Positions 6,497 to 13,440 of a stretch of 13,440 nucleotides of DNA are shown here, piece after piece. The position numbers and the translations under genes were made by a program. The stretch is from Saprospiraceae bacterium (GTDB lineage: Bacteria > Bacteroidota > Bacteroidia > Chitinophagales > Saprospiraceae), in NCBI GenBank assembly GCA_020630895.1, contig JAHDII010000068.1:1-13440 (forward strand). The letters run 5' to 3'. The notes beneath the pieces were generated by a model, which did not search any database, was not told where the DNA came from, and saw only the letters and a list, made by a program, of their open reading frames with translations. The stretch's first letter is position 1, and every line of letters starts with the position of its first letter.

Positions 6497-8911
6497 GTGA
6501 AAAAACTACTTCAATTCATATTATTACAAATAAACATCACTAAACATATAGGAATGAGCCTATTGTTTCTATGTTTATTTCTATGTTCTTTTGCTCAAGA
6601 AGAAACAGAAGAAGAATTATCTTTAATAGAAAAAGATACATCTATAGAATTATTATATCCTCAAGAAGTTATTTTTTTTCCAGAAGGTGGTTTTTTTTCA
6701 AATACCATTGAAGTAGAATTATCATCATTAGAAAAAACAGATAAAATATATTATACTACAGATGGTTCTGAACCCAATAGAAATTCTAATTTATATCGTA
6801 AAAAAATACCTTTAGATACAACTACCGTTATTCGTGCAATTATCATCAAAAAAAATGGAGATAAAAGTAGAATAGAAGCTTCTACTTATTTTATGAATGA
6901 ACCTGAAACAGATTGGGCAGTTGTTTCTTTAAGTGTTAAACCTGAAATGTTATTTGATTCTATTGATGGATTATTTCAAGTAGGGGTTCATAATGAAGTT
7001 GAAGGTATAGGAAATTATGGAGCCAATTATTGGGACAGAAAGGAACATTTTATGAATGCTGAAATTTTTGAATCAGATAGTTCTTGCATTTATAGAAGTC
7101 CTTGTGGGTTTCGATTGTTTGGTGGAATGAGTCGTACTTTTCCTCAAAAATCTATTTTATTAATTTCTCGACTGCGATATGGAAATAAAAGAATTAGACA
7201 TCAAATTTTTCCAGAAGAAAAATTAAATAAATTTAAGTTTTTAATTTTAAGAAATGCAGGAAGTGATTGGGGGAAATCACATAGTAGAGATGTAGTCATT
7301 AATACAATAGTTGAAGATTGGAAAATAGATAAACAAGCACATCGTCCGTGCCATGTATATGTTAACGGAAAATATTGGGGCGTTTATTATTTTAGAGAAA
7401 AAATAAATTCTTATTTTATTGCATCACATCATAAAAAAGTAAATCCAGATACATTAGATTTAATTGAACATAGATGGGCTCTGAGAAAAGGGAGTAAAAA
7501 ATCATATTTGAATCTGTTACAATTTTTAGAAAAAGAAGATATTTCTTTAGAAAAAAATTATAATTATTTAAAAACTTTAATAGATATTGAAAATTATGCA
7601 GATTATAAATTGCTTCAAATTTTTATTGATAATGTAGATGCTGGAGGAAATATTAAATTTTGGAGATCTGATATACATAACGGGGGACGTTGGCAATGGA
7701 TTTTATACGATACAGATTGGGGTTTTGGTTTAATGAAACCTAAAGCTTATGAAGAAAATAGTTTAGATTTTCATACAGAAGAAGAAGGTCCTGATTGGCC
7801 TAATCCTCCTTGGAGTACTTTAATTTTAAGAAAATTATTAGATAATGAAGAATTCAAATATTTATTTATTAATCGATTTTGTGATCATTTGAATACTACT
7901 TTTTTAAGAGATAGTATGTTGGCAAAAATAGAAGAACATTATCAATTAATATTACCTGAAATGCCTCGACAATGGGAACGTTGGGGGTTGAGTAAAAGAG
8001 TGTGGAATATTCATTTTAATAGGATTAAAAATTTTGCAAAAAAACGCCCTGATATTATTTGGAAACAAATTGCAGAAAAATATGAAACAGGAAAAAAAAT
8101 AAAAATTAATGTAGAAGCAGAGGGTAGGGGGCGTGTTATGATTAATGAACATGTTAAAGCATCTTATGTAAAATCTTTTTCAGGGTTTTATTTTGAAAAT
8201 ATTCCCATTACACTTCGAGCTATTCCTCGATTGGGATATTCTTTTTCTCATTGGGAAGGAACGGATAAAACATCTCCTTTTTTAAAAGTGTATTTGAATG
8301 ATAAAAATAATTCAAAATATTACAAAGCTATTTTTATTCCGATTACTACCCCTTTACAAGATTCTATTTTTTTTAATGAGATTAGTTGTTATAACCAAAA
8401 ATCAGGAGATTGGTTAGAAATACATAATAGTACTAATAGTAATATTAATTTAGGAGGTTGGATCATTAAAAATAAAAAAAATGAATTTATTTTACCTTCT
8501 TTTTGGCTAGGACCTAAAGATTATGTTGTTGTTGCAAAAGATACTTTAAATTTTATGCAAACGTATCCTATGTATAAATATAAAATTATTGGCGATTTTG
8601 ATTTTGGCTTAGATAAACAAACTGATAAATTAGAATTATATACAAATCAAGGAGCAACGGTTGATACTTTTTCTTATTTTATTTCAACACCACAATCTGC
8701 TTTTACTATTGATTTAAAAGACCCTCGATTGGATAATGGAAATCGTGAAAATTGGGAAGTAAAATATGGATTAGGTTCTCCTAATGCTCATAATCCTACT
8801 TATATGTCAGCCCTTGCATATAAAAAACAAGTGAAATGGTTTTTAGTGGGAATTATTTGTGGAGTAGTATTAATATTTTTTATTGGATATTCTGCATACA
8901 CCTACCGTTAG
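6497..8911 (+). CDS. exported CotH-kinase family protein with lamin-tail domain and C-terminal anchor
   Basis: The product has 804 residues. An N-terminal export signal (1-34, ending CSFAQ) is followed by a chitobiase/FN3-like beta domain (about 54-135; IYYTTDGSEPN is its hallmark). A CotH domain spans about 140-525, with FRLFGGMSR, LRNAGSDWGKSHSRD, VYVNGKYWGVYYFREKI, IDNVDAGGNIKFWR and WILYDTDWGFG. An InlB-B/Big-type beta domain lies at about 535-615 (FSHWEGTDKTSPF). A lamin-tail domain occupies about 622-745 (FFNEISCYNQKSGDWLEIHNST, LGGWIIKN). A hydrophobic anchor is near 781-800, followed by a 4-residue tail. CotH proteins include spore-coat and secreted protein kinases of an atypical kinase fold; here the acidic D-x-D-W-G-F-G stretch is retained. 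No substrate gene is evident. The GTG start (6497) gives a lysine-headed signal and a 21-base gap from the VWA gene. ATG 6554 is the alternative but lacks the positive N-region. No T9SS sorting domain was seen. Confidence 0.88.
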   Translation: MKKLLQFILLQINITKHIGMSLLFLCLFLCSFAQEETEEELSLIEKDTSIELLYPQEVIFFPEGGFFSNTIEVELSSLEKTDKIYYTTDGSEPNRNSNLYRKKIPLDTTTVIRAIIIKKNGDKSRIEASTYFMNEPETDWAVVSLSVKPEMLFDSIDGLFQVGVHNEVEGIGNYGANYWDRKEHFMNAEIFESDSSCIYRSPCGFRLFGGMSRTFPQKSILLISRLRYGNKRIRHQIFPEEKLNKFKFLILRNAGSDWGKSHSRDVVINTIVEDWKIDKQAHRPCHVYVNGKYWGVYYFREKINSYFIASHHKKVNPDTLDLIEHRWALRKGSKKSYLNLLQFLEKEDISLEKNYNYLKTLIDIENYADYKLLQIFIDNVDAGGNIKFWRSDIHNGGRWQWILYDTDWGFGLMKPKAYEENSLDFHTEEEGPDWPNPPWSTLILRKLLDNEEFKYLFINRFCDHLNTTFLRDSMLAKIEEHYQLILPEMPRQWERWGLSKRVWNIHFNRIKNFAKKRPDIIWKQIAEKYETGKKIKINVEAEGRGRVMINEHVKASYVKSFSGFYFENIPITLRAIPRLGYSFSHWEGTDKTSPFLKVYLNDKNNSKYYKAIFIPITTPLQDSIFFNEISCYNQKSGDWLEIHNSTNSNINLGGWIIKNKKNEFILPSFWLGPKDYVVVAKDTLNFMQTYPMYKYKIIGDFDFGLDKQTDKLELYTNQGATVDTFSYFISTPQSAFTIDLKDPRLDNGNRENWEVKYGLGSPNAHNPTYMSALAYKKQVKWFLVGIICGVVLIFFIGYSAYTYR

Positions 8912-9012
8912 CAATAAAATATCACTCATCTCAAACTTTAAATTTTTTCTTTTTCTTCGTTTTTTTGGACAAGCAAACACTGAAATTAATTTTAGGAAAA
9001 CGTATAAAAAAT

Positions 9013-9043
9013 ATCCCGAATTTTAATAACTAAAATTCGGGAT
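9013..9043. terminator. bidirectional terminator hairpin between convergent genes
   Basis: ATCCCGAATTTTA (9013-9025) and TAAAATTCGGGAT (9031-9043) form a perfect 13-bp stem with loop ATAAC. Read on the minus strand the stem is followed by ATATTTTTTATACG, a usable U-tract, so it clearly suits the 9071-9505 gene. On the plus strand the following sequence is AT-rich but less ideal for the CotH transcript. Confidence 0.85.
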
Positions 9044-9070
9044 AACTCATATTTATAAAATAATTTATAA

Positions 9071-9505
9071 TTATTTTTTTCGTATTAATGTTGTAGAATT
9101 TTCTTTAGTAAATTCTGTGGGACGTGATTCATTCATTTTTCCCATAGCAAATTGTGCCTTGTCTTTATTAATAAAATTAATAATTCCTTTGGTTGTGAAT
9201 GTCATACCATAAGCTTCAATAGAAGTTTTAAAATCAATTTCTATAGGTTGATTTTTTGAATCAACTGTATAAGACATAGTTGCTTTTCCTCCCATAACTT
9301 CAAAGCTTCTGCCATCCATTTTTTCTTCACCATATTCCATAAGAATATAGCCCTCTTTATCAAAAGTAATAAAGCCTTCTCCTTCTGCCGTATTTTTAGG
9401 ACTTTTTATTTCCCAAGTTCCTATAATACTTTCTTCAGAAAAATTAAAAGAAGTAAATGAAACTAAAATACTTGAAATACAAAATAATAGAAATAATTTT
9501 TTCAT
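9071..9505 (-). CDS. small secreted lipocalin-like protein
   Basis: This 144-residue protein has a signal peptide at 1-19 or so (MKKLFLLFCISSILVSFTSF) and no good lipobox, so it is probably a soluble periplasmic or secreted protein. The mature part is a short all-beta domain that opens with IIGTWEIKSP. It goes on with alternating strands, FITFDKEGYILMEYG, KATMSYTVDSKNQPIEIDF, GIINFINKDKAQFAMG and ending with a basic tail. The opening G-T-W and the strand pattern are typical of Bacteroidota lipocalin-like proteins, whose ligands are mostly unknown. It is transcribed in the same direction as the large TraB gene upstream. An 11-bp inverted repeat in the 77-base gap probably makes it a separate unit. 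No function beyond a ligand-binding fold is claimed. Confidence 0.75.
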   Translation of the reverse strand: MKKLFLLFCISSILVSFTSFNFSEESIIGTWEIKSPKNTAEGEGFITFDKEGYILMEYGEEKMDGRSFEVMGGKATMSYTVDSKNQPIEIDFKTSIEAYGMTFTTKGIINFINKDKAQFAMGKMNESRPTEFTKENSTTLIRKK

Positions 9506-9523
9506 TGAATTAAAATTTGATTC

Positions 9524-9570
9524 AAGATGATTAGAAACTATTTTTAGATAAAATAATTCCTAATCATCTT
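9524..9570 (-). terminator. 11-bp hairpin between the TraB and lipocalin-like genes
   Basis: AAGATGATTAG (9524-9534) and CTAATCATCTT (9560-9570) are exact reverse complements. The loop is 25 bases, and two further A-T pairs are possible inside after a mismatch. It begins 12 bases after the stop of the minus-strand TraB gene, as a terminator would, but lacks a clear U-tract. It could equally be an operator or leader structure for the downstream 9505 gene. Confidence 0.45.
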
Positions 9571-9582
9571 AATTAAAAACAA

Positions 9583-12500
9583 TTAATATCCATAATAAGA
9601 ATCTCTACTTCTTACTCTTTTTCGTTTCTTATATTTAATGGTATCAATAATTTCTTCTTCATATTCTTTAAGCTCTTCTTCATCTTCAAAATCTATTTCT
9701 TTATAAGAAGATTTTGAATAATAATTATCAGGAATAAATTCTTTTGTTTTTTCGTCTTTCTCTTTTTTTACTTCATAAGCAATATATTGAAGTCCCCATT
9801 CTCCTTCTTTATCTTCATCATAATAAGAAGAACTTTTTTTCAATGATTTAAAGAAATAAAGAATATATTCATCATCCTGTTCTTTGATAGTAATTTCTTT
9901 ATAAAATTCAATACTATCAATTTTAGGATAAGAACGGCTGCCTAATAAATAAGACTCAGCTAAATCTTTTTGATTATTATATTTTGCAGGAAAAATATCT
10001 AATTGTTTTAAATCTTCTAAATTTTCATACAATTCATATCTCGTTTTTGGATCTTCTGCTAACTCATTTAATAGCTCTTTATCTATCGCTTGATTGTGTT
10101 TTGATAATTGTGCTAACAATAAAGATTTATTTCTAGCATCTTCTAATGTTTTTATTTTATCAAAAATATCTTTTACTTCAGGATTTTTATAATAATGAAT
10201 CAGCATCGCCATATATTCATCTAAAAGAGAACCTGAACTACTACCGCCATAATTATAACTTTTACTTTTATTTTCAATGTCTTTTGTTTTTTGTCTTTTA
10301 AATTCCATTTTCATTTCATTGACAAATTGTTTTTTATATTTTTTAAACATTTTGCCTTTGACTTGATCCTCATTTTTTAATTTTTCAGCCAATTGATAAA
10401 TCCAAGTTTGATATTCTGGTATAGAAGAATATTCTAATAATTTAGGAAATAGTCCTTTGCTAAAAGCTAATGCAGAAGAATCTCTTAAAGGAGAAAACGT
10501 ATTGTAAATAGTTCGTTCTGACGCAAGAGGAAGATCGGCATCCATTAAGTATAAAATTAAGTCATAATTTTCCTTATTAGGATTTTTGGCAAGAGCATTA
10601 ATCACTTCGAGTTGTATCGCACTATTATATTCTGAATTAGAATAAATTCTTTTGAAAAATGGAAAAACTCTAGGATCTTCTATTTGTCCTAATGCTTCTA
10701 ATAAACCTACTTTTATATCTAGTTCTTTTTCATCAAACTCAAAATTTTTAATCACATCCATGAGTTGAGGAACATGAGCTTCTTTAAAATCAATATAATC
10801 ATAAGATTCTAATGCTTGGATTCTTGTTAAGCTATCTTCGCTATGTATATTTTCAAAAAAGATACCTGCTTTATCTTGAAAAGGATCTCTTCCAATAAGT
10901 GTATCTTTTAAGGTAAAAGTCTCAATAAATTTTTGTGCAAAAGGAGAAACATCAGAATAAATATCGCTATCCCATCGTACTAAATACATCACACCATGAT
11001 TCAAAATATAATGATTTTGAATCATTCTAGAACAACCATCTTTTTTTATTTTAAAAGAATAATAGGGTTGTTCTTTTTTATTTTTTCCTTGATCTTCATC
11101 ATATACAATATAACGATCTTCATCATCAATATCTTTATAATCTTCTCCAGTCCAACTTTTTTTAATTCTTAACCAAATAGAATCTGCATGTTCTGTTTGA
11201 TAATAATGATGATATTTATTATAAGAAACATCGATAACTTCTTTGTAAGGTGTTTCATATTGAATACTCTTATATTTACTTTTTATAGTATCTTCTTTCT
11301 TATTTCTTCTTCCATAATAATCATAATATTGAGGGGTTTCAATAGAAGAAATAACTTCATAATATAAACTTGTATCTACTTGTAATTCATATTTTTCATC
11401 TTCATGAATAACATCTACAAATGTAAATGAATTGAAAAATGCTATACTTTGAAGACTATCTGAGCCAATGGTTCCTAACATATAATATTTAGGTCCTTTT
11501 TTGATAGTTTTCAGCCAAACTTTTTCTCCATTTTTTAAGCCTCCTCCTGAAAGAGCAGAATAATAAGGCTTAGAAGTAGTTTGAATATAATTATAAAGGG
11601 TATCAATCTCATCATACCATGCTTTATGCATATATTCTACTTCAAAATCATCATCTTCAAAATATCTATAATCATGATAGACCATTGCACTTGCAAAATA
11701 TTTAGCTTTAGTCTTGTTATCATAAGATTCTATCATTACCGTTCCAGCTCCAGACATTACCTCATTATTCCCTTGTATAATAGGTGTGCCAGGCATTTCA
11801 ACTTGGAAATCACCATAAAATGGAGAAACTTTTGTTTTTTTAGAGGATTGTTTTCCTAATTTAATATTATCAAAAAACTTATGTCCATGTTTAGAAGCAT
11901 AATCTTTTTTACCACCTAATTTAAAAACAATCAATTCAAGAGGAGTTTCTACTATTAAATATCTTTGGTGTTCTCCGTTTTTAGTTTTATTGGTTAAAGC
12001 AATAGCAGGGTATCCTTGAAAAGTAATTCTTTCTTGAGTAGATATTTTTCCAGGAATATTTTCATACAACATTTTTTCAACATCATCTAAAGAAATAGGC
12101 TCTTCTGAAAATGAATGATTCAATGTAGTTCTCAAAATTAAAAAGTATGCCCCATTTGTAATATCCATTCCTACTCCAATATTTCTGCCTGAAACGCCAA
12201 ATTCATATAACTTCTCAGGTAAATCAACCTTGATAAAATCATCAGTAGAAGAATAAGAACTATGAGTTCTATTAGAGAATGTAGATTCAAAATCTTCTTT
12301 TATTTTTTTACCTACTTCTGTTTGTTCTCCTTTGATAGGAGTTACAGTGTATCCTTCTTCTCTCAACATTTCTATAACGCCTTGTTCACCAGGTAAATGA
12401 GCAGCACCAATTCCAATAAATACACTTCCTTTTTGAAATACAGTATCTAAAGCTTCTACCATATTCCTATTTCTATCATAGAGCATATATTGATTATATA

Positions 12501-13194
12501 AATCTGTATAATATACTCGATTTAATGAATCAATAAAATCTAAATCTTTATCTCTATAGGCATCTTCCATGAGTTCTACAATCCCTTTTTCTTGTAATTC
12601 TTTTTTCAACCATTGAGGTAATTCTCTATCAGGATCATAAGAATTCATAGATGCTTTTCTTGCTAAATCATCAGATTCATCTAAATCTTCTAATGCAACA
12701 ACAGGTTTTCCTTGTTTTCCTCCTGCTTGAAAAATAAACATATCTAAATAGGTCTCTTCTTCAAAATTCTGTTGATATTCATTATTACGATATAAAATTC
12801 CATTCACTAATTGATTATTAAGTTGAAGGATATATTCTATATCTTTATCTTCTGGAATAATTGGAGCAAAAGAAGAATATAAATTAGGAGAATAACCATA
12901 ATAACCGCCACCACCACTTCTTTCTAACATCTTATCCATCCACGTTTCTGGATTGGTCTCTAAAGCAATTTGATCGACTTCTTTCAGTGCTTTATAAAAA
13001 TCATCACTCAAATGATAAGCAATTTTATGGCTTACATGCATAGTGCCATATAAATAAGAAGGTTTTTTTAAATCTTTTCCTTCGATTTTCCAAAAAAGAC
13101 TAGGGTATTTTCCTTCTTTTTTTTCTTCTGATTTCTCTTGAGCATGAGTCAATGAAAATAGACTCACTAAAATAAAAACAAGTAAATATCTCAT
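9583..13194 (-). CDS. exported TraB/GumN-family protein with repeated modules and HEAT-like helices
   Basis: The protein has 1203 residues, about four times the usual size of TraB/GumN proteins (near 300). A signal peptide covers 1-18 (ending THA). The TraB domain (about 30-300) keeps both GxxH motifs, G50-T-M-H53 and G263-A-A-H266, and the ET pair E79-T80. These are the residues linked to metal-dependent protease activity in Tiki/TraB relatives, so the site looks intact. Three related segments follow, at about 318-447, 457-595 and 635-765. Each ends in a beta-rich stretch closed by a matching motif (KFFDNIKL, AFFNSFTF, KFIETFTL). HEAT-like helical pairs run from about 785 to 945, then a charged helical region to 1150. 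A Lys/Glu tail ends RSRDSYYGY. The role is unknown; a large periplasmic or surface proteolytic or scaffold protein is plausible. It is monocistronic by spacing. Confidence 0.85.
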   Translation of the reverse strand: MRYLLVFILVSLFSLTHAQEKSEEKKEGKYPSLFWKIEGKDLKKPSYLYGTMHVSHKIAYHLSDDFYKALKEVDQIALETNPETWMDKMLERSGGGGYYGYSPNLYSSFAPIIPEDKDIEYILQLNNQLVNGILYRNNEYQQNFEEETYLDMFIFQAGGKQGKPVVALEDLDESDDLARKASMNSYDPDRELPQWLKKELQEKGIVELMEDAYRDKDLDFIDSLNRVYYTDLYNQYMLYDRNRNMVEALDTVFQKGSVFIGIGAAHLPGEQGVIEMLREEGYTVTPIKGEQTEVGKKIKEDFESTFSNRTHSSYSSTDDFIKVDLPEKLYEFGVSGRNIGVGMDITNGAYFLILRTTLNHSFSEEPISLDDVEKMLYENIPGKISTQERITFQGYPAIALTNKTKNGEHQRYLIVETPLELIVFKLGGKKDYASKHGHKFFDNIKLGKQSSKKTKVSPFYGDFQVEMPGTPIIQGNNEVMSGAGTVMIESYDNKTKAKYFASAMVYHDYRYFEDDDFEVEYMHKAWYDEIDTLYNYIQTTSKPYYSALSGGGLKNGEKVWLKTIKKGPKYYMLGTIGSDSLQSIAFFNSFTFVDVIHEDEKYELQVDTSLYYEVISSIETPQYYDYYGRRNKKEDTIKSKYKSIQYETPYKEVIDVSYNKYHHYYQTEHADSIWLRIKKSWTGEDYKDIDDEDRYIVYDEDQGKNKKEQPYYSFKIKKDGCSRMIQNHYILNHGVMYLVRWDSDIYSDVSPFAQKFIETFTLKDTLIGRDPFQDKAGIFFENIHSEDSLTRIQALESYDYIDFKEAHVPQLMDVIKNFEFDEKELDIKVGLLEALGQIEDPRVFPFFKRIYSNSEYNSAIQLEVINALAKNPNKENYDLILYLMDADLPLASERTIYNTFSPLRDSSALAFSKGLFPKLLEYSSIPEYQTWIYQLAEKLKNEDQVKGKMFKKYKKQFVNEMKMEFKRQKTKDIENKSKSYNYGGSSSGSLLDEYMAMLIHYYKNPEVKDIFDKIKTLEDARNKSLLLAQLSKHNQAIDKELLNELAEDPKTRYELYENLEDLKQLDIFPAKYNNQKDLAESYLLGSRSYPKIDSIEFYKEITIKEQDDEYILYFFKSLKKSSSYYDEDKEGEWGLQYIAYEVKKEKDEKTKEFIPDNYYSKSSYKEIDFEDEEELKEYEEEIIDTIKYKKRKRVRSRDSYYGY

Positions 13195-13275
13195 AAACTG
13201 AGGTTAATATGTGTTTGATGAATAATTTAATTTCTTACTTAATAAATGCACTTATTCGGTTAAGGGTTGTAAGAA

Positions 13276-13305
13276 CAAACTTAAAAAAGTTCTGATACAA
13301 ATTTA
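13276..13305 (-). promoter_or_regulatory. two TAnnTTTG -7 boxes upstream of the TraB gene
   Basis: On the minus strand, TAAATTTG (13298-13305) and TAAGTTTG (13276-13283) both match the Bacteroidota -7 consensus exactly. Neither has a TTG at the ideal 19-20 base spacing; a T-run takes that place upstream of the first. Transcription would start 75-100 bases before the ATG at 13194. Confidence 0.35.
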
Positions 13306-13391
13306 AATTCAATTCTTTGTGTAAAAAAAATTACATTTTTATTTACGAGGTGTAAAGTAATAAACTTTTTATAAAAGAATATATTTTATTA

Positions 13392-13402
13392 TACGAATCG
13401 TA
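13392..13402. promoter_or_regulatory. short palindrome TACGA-A-TCGTA
   Basis: An 11-base palindrome with 5-base arms and a single central base stands out by its CG steps in otherwise AT-only DNA. It lies about 200 bases upstream of the TraB gene. It could be an operator for that gene or for one beyond the right edge. Confidence 0.2.
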
Positions 13403-13440
13403 ACTTTTAATGTATCTAAAGTTAAAGTTCAGCTATTAAT

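Noticed and set aside
7952..8152. 66-codon minus-strand open frame
   Set aside because: It is fully inside the CotH-family gene on the other strand, with Phe/Cys-rich, domain-free translation.
8770..8911. Possible T9SS C-terminal sorting domain on the CotH protein
   Set aside because: The C-terminus is a hydrophobic segment with a four-residue tail, not the beta-sandwich sorting domain, so a membrane anchor is the better reading.
8836..9033. 65-codon plus-strand open frame over the end of the CotH gene
   Set aside because: It overlaps the last CotH codons in another frame, is driven by T-runs, and ends inside the terminator hairpin.
11581..11859. 92-codon plus-strand open frame
   Set aside because: It lies opposite the TraB-family gene, which has clear domains. 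The Ile/Phe-rich translation is typical of antisense to AT-rich coding DNA.

Overview
This window looks like chromosome of a low-GC Bacteroidota member, perhaps a marine Cytophagales- or Saprospirales-like lineage. That placement is inference. It rests on the strongly AT-rich sequence, start codons without Shine-Dalgarno motifs, TAnnTTTG-type -7 boxes, and the gene families present: WG repeats, a membrane-embedded AraC regulator, CotH plus lamin-tail domains, lipocalin-like secreted proteins and TraB/GumN. No rRNA, tRNA, insertion sequence, CRISPR array or phage gene was seen.

Layout. The plus strand carries seven genes from 191 to 8911. First comes a stand-alone NADAR-family N-glycosidase (191-733). 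A 482-bp non-coding stretch with a strong hairpin follows, then a small DoxX membrane protein (1216-1638). Next is a secreted WG-repeat protein (1664-2149) that looks frameshifted: its remaining C-terminal coding sequence is readable in another frame up to 2216. A seven-helix membrane AraC-type regulator (2220-3269) and a secreted class C beta-lactamase-fold protein (3354-4991) come next. That protein has lost the catalytic Ser, Lys and Tyr, so it is a likely pseudoenzyme. After a 356-bp gap there is a tight two-gene unit: a von Willebrand factor A protein with an intact metal site (5348-6475) and an 804-residue exported CotH-kinase protein with a C-terminal membrane anchor (6497-8911).

A 13-bp perfect hairpin at 9013-9043 separates these from two convergent minus-strand genes. 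They are a 144-residue secreted lipocalin-like protein (9071-9505) and a very large exported TraB/GumN protein (9583-13194). The latter has three repeated central modules and HEAT-like helices added to the protease-like domain.

How they may work together. Most products are envelope or extracellular proteins. The regulator and the dead hydrolase are adjacent, with a perfect 14-bp palindrome between them, which suggests a sensing or binding role rather than catalysis. The VWA and CotH genes are spaced like an operon and may act together, but no AAA+ ATPase partner and no obvious CotH substrate lie in the window. I see no complete known defence or secretion system. The most unusual items are the pseudoenzyme next to a membrane regulator, the TraB fusion, and the VWA-CotH pair.
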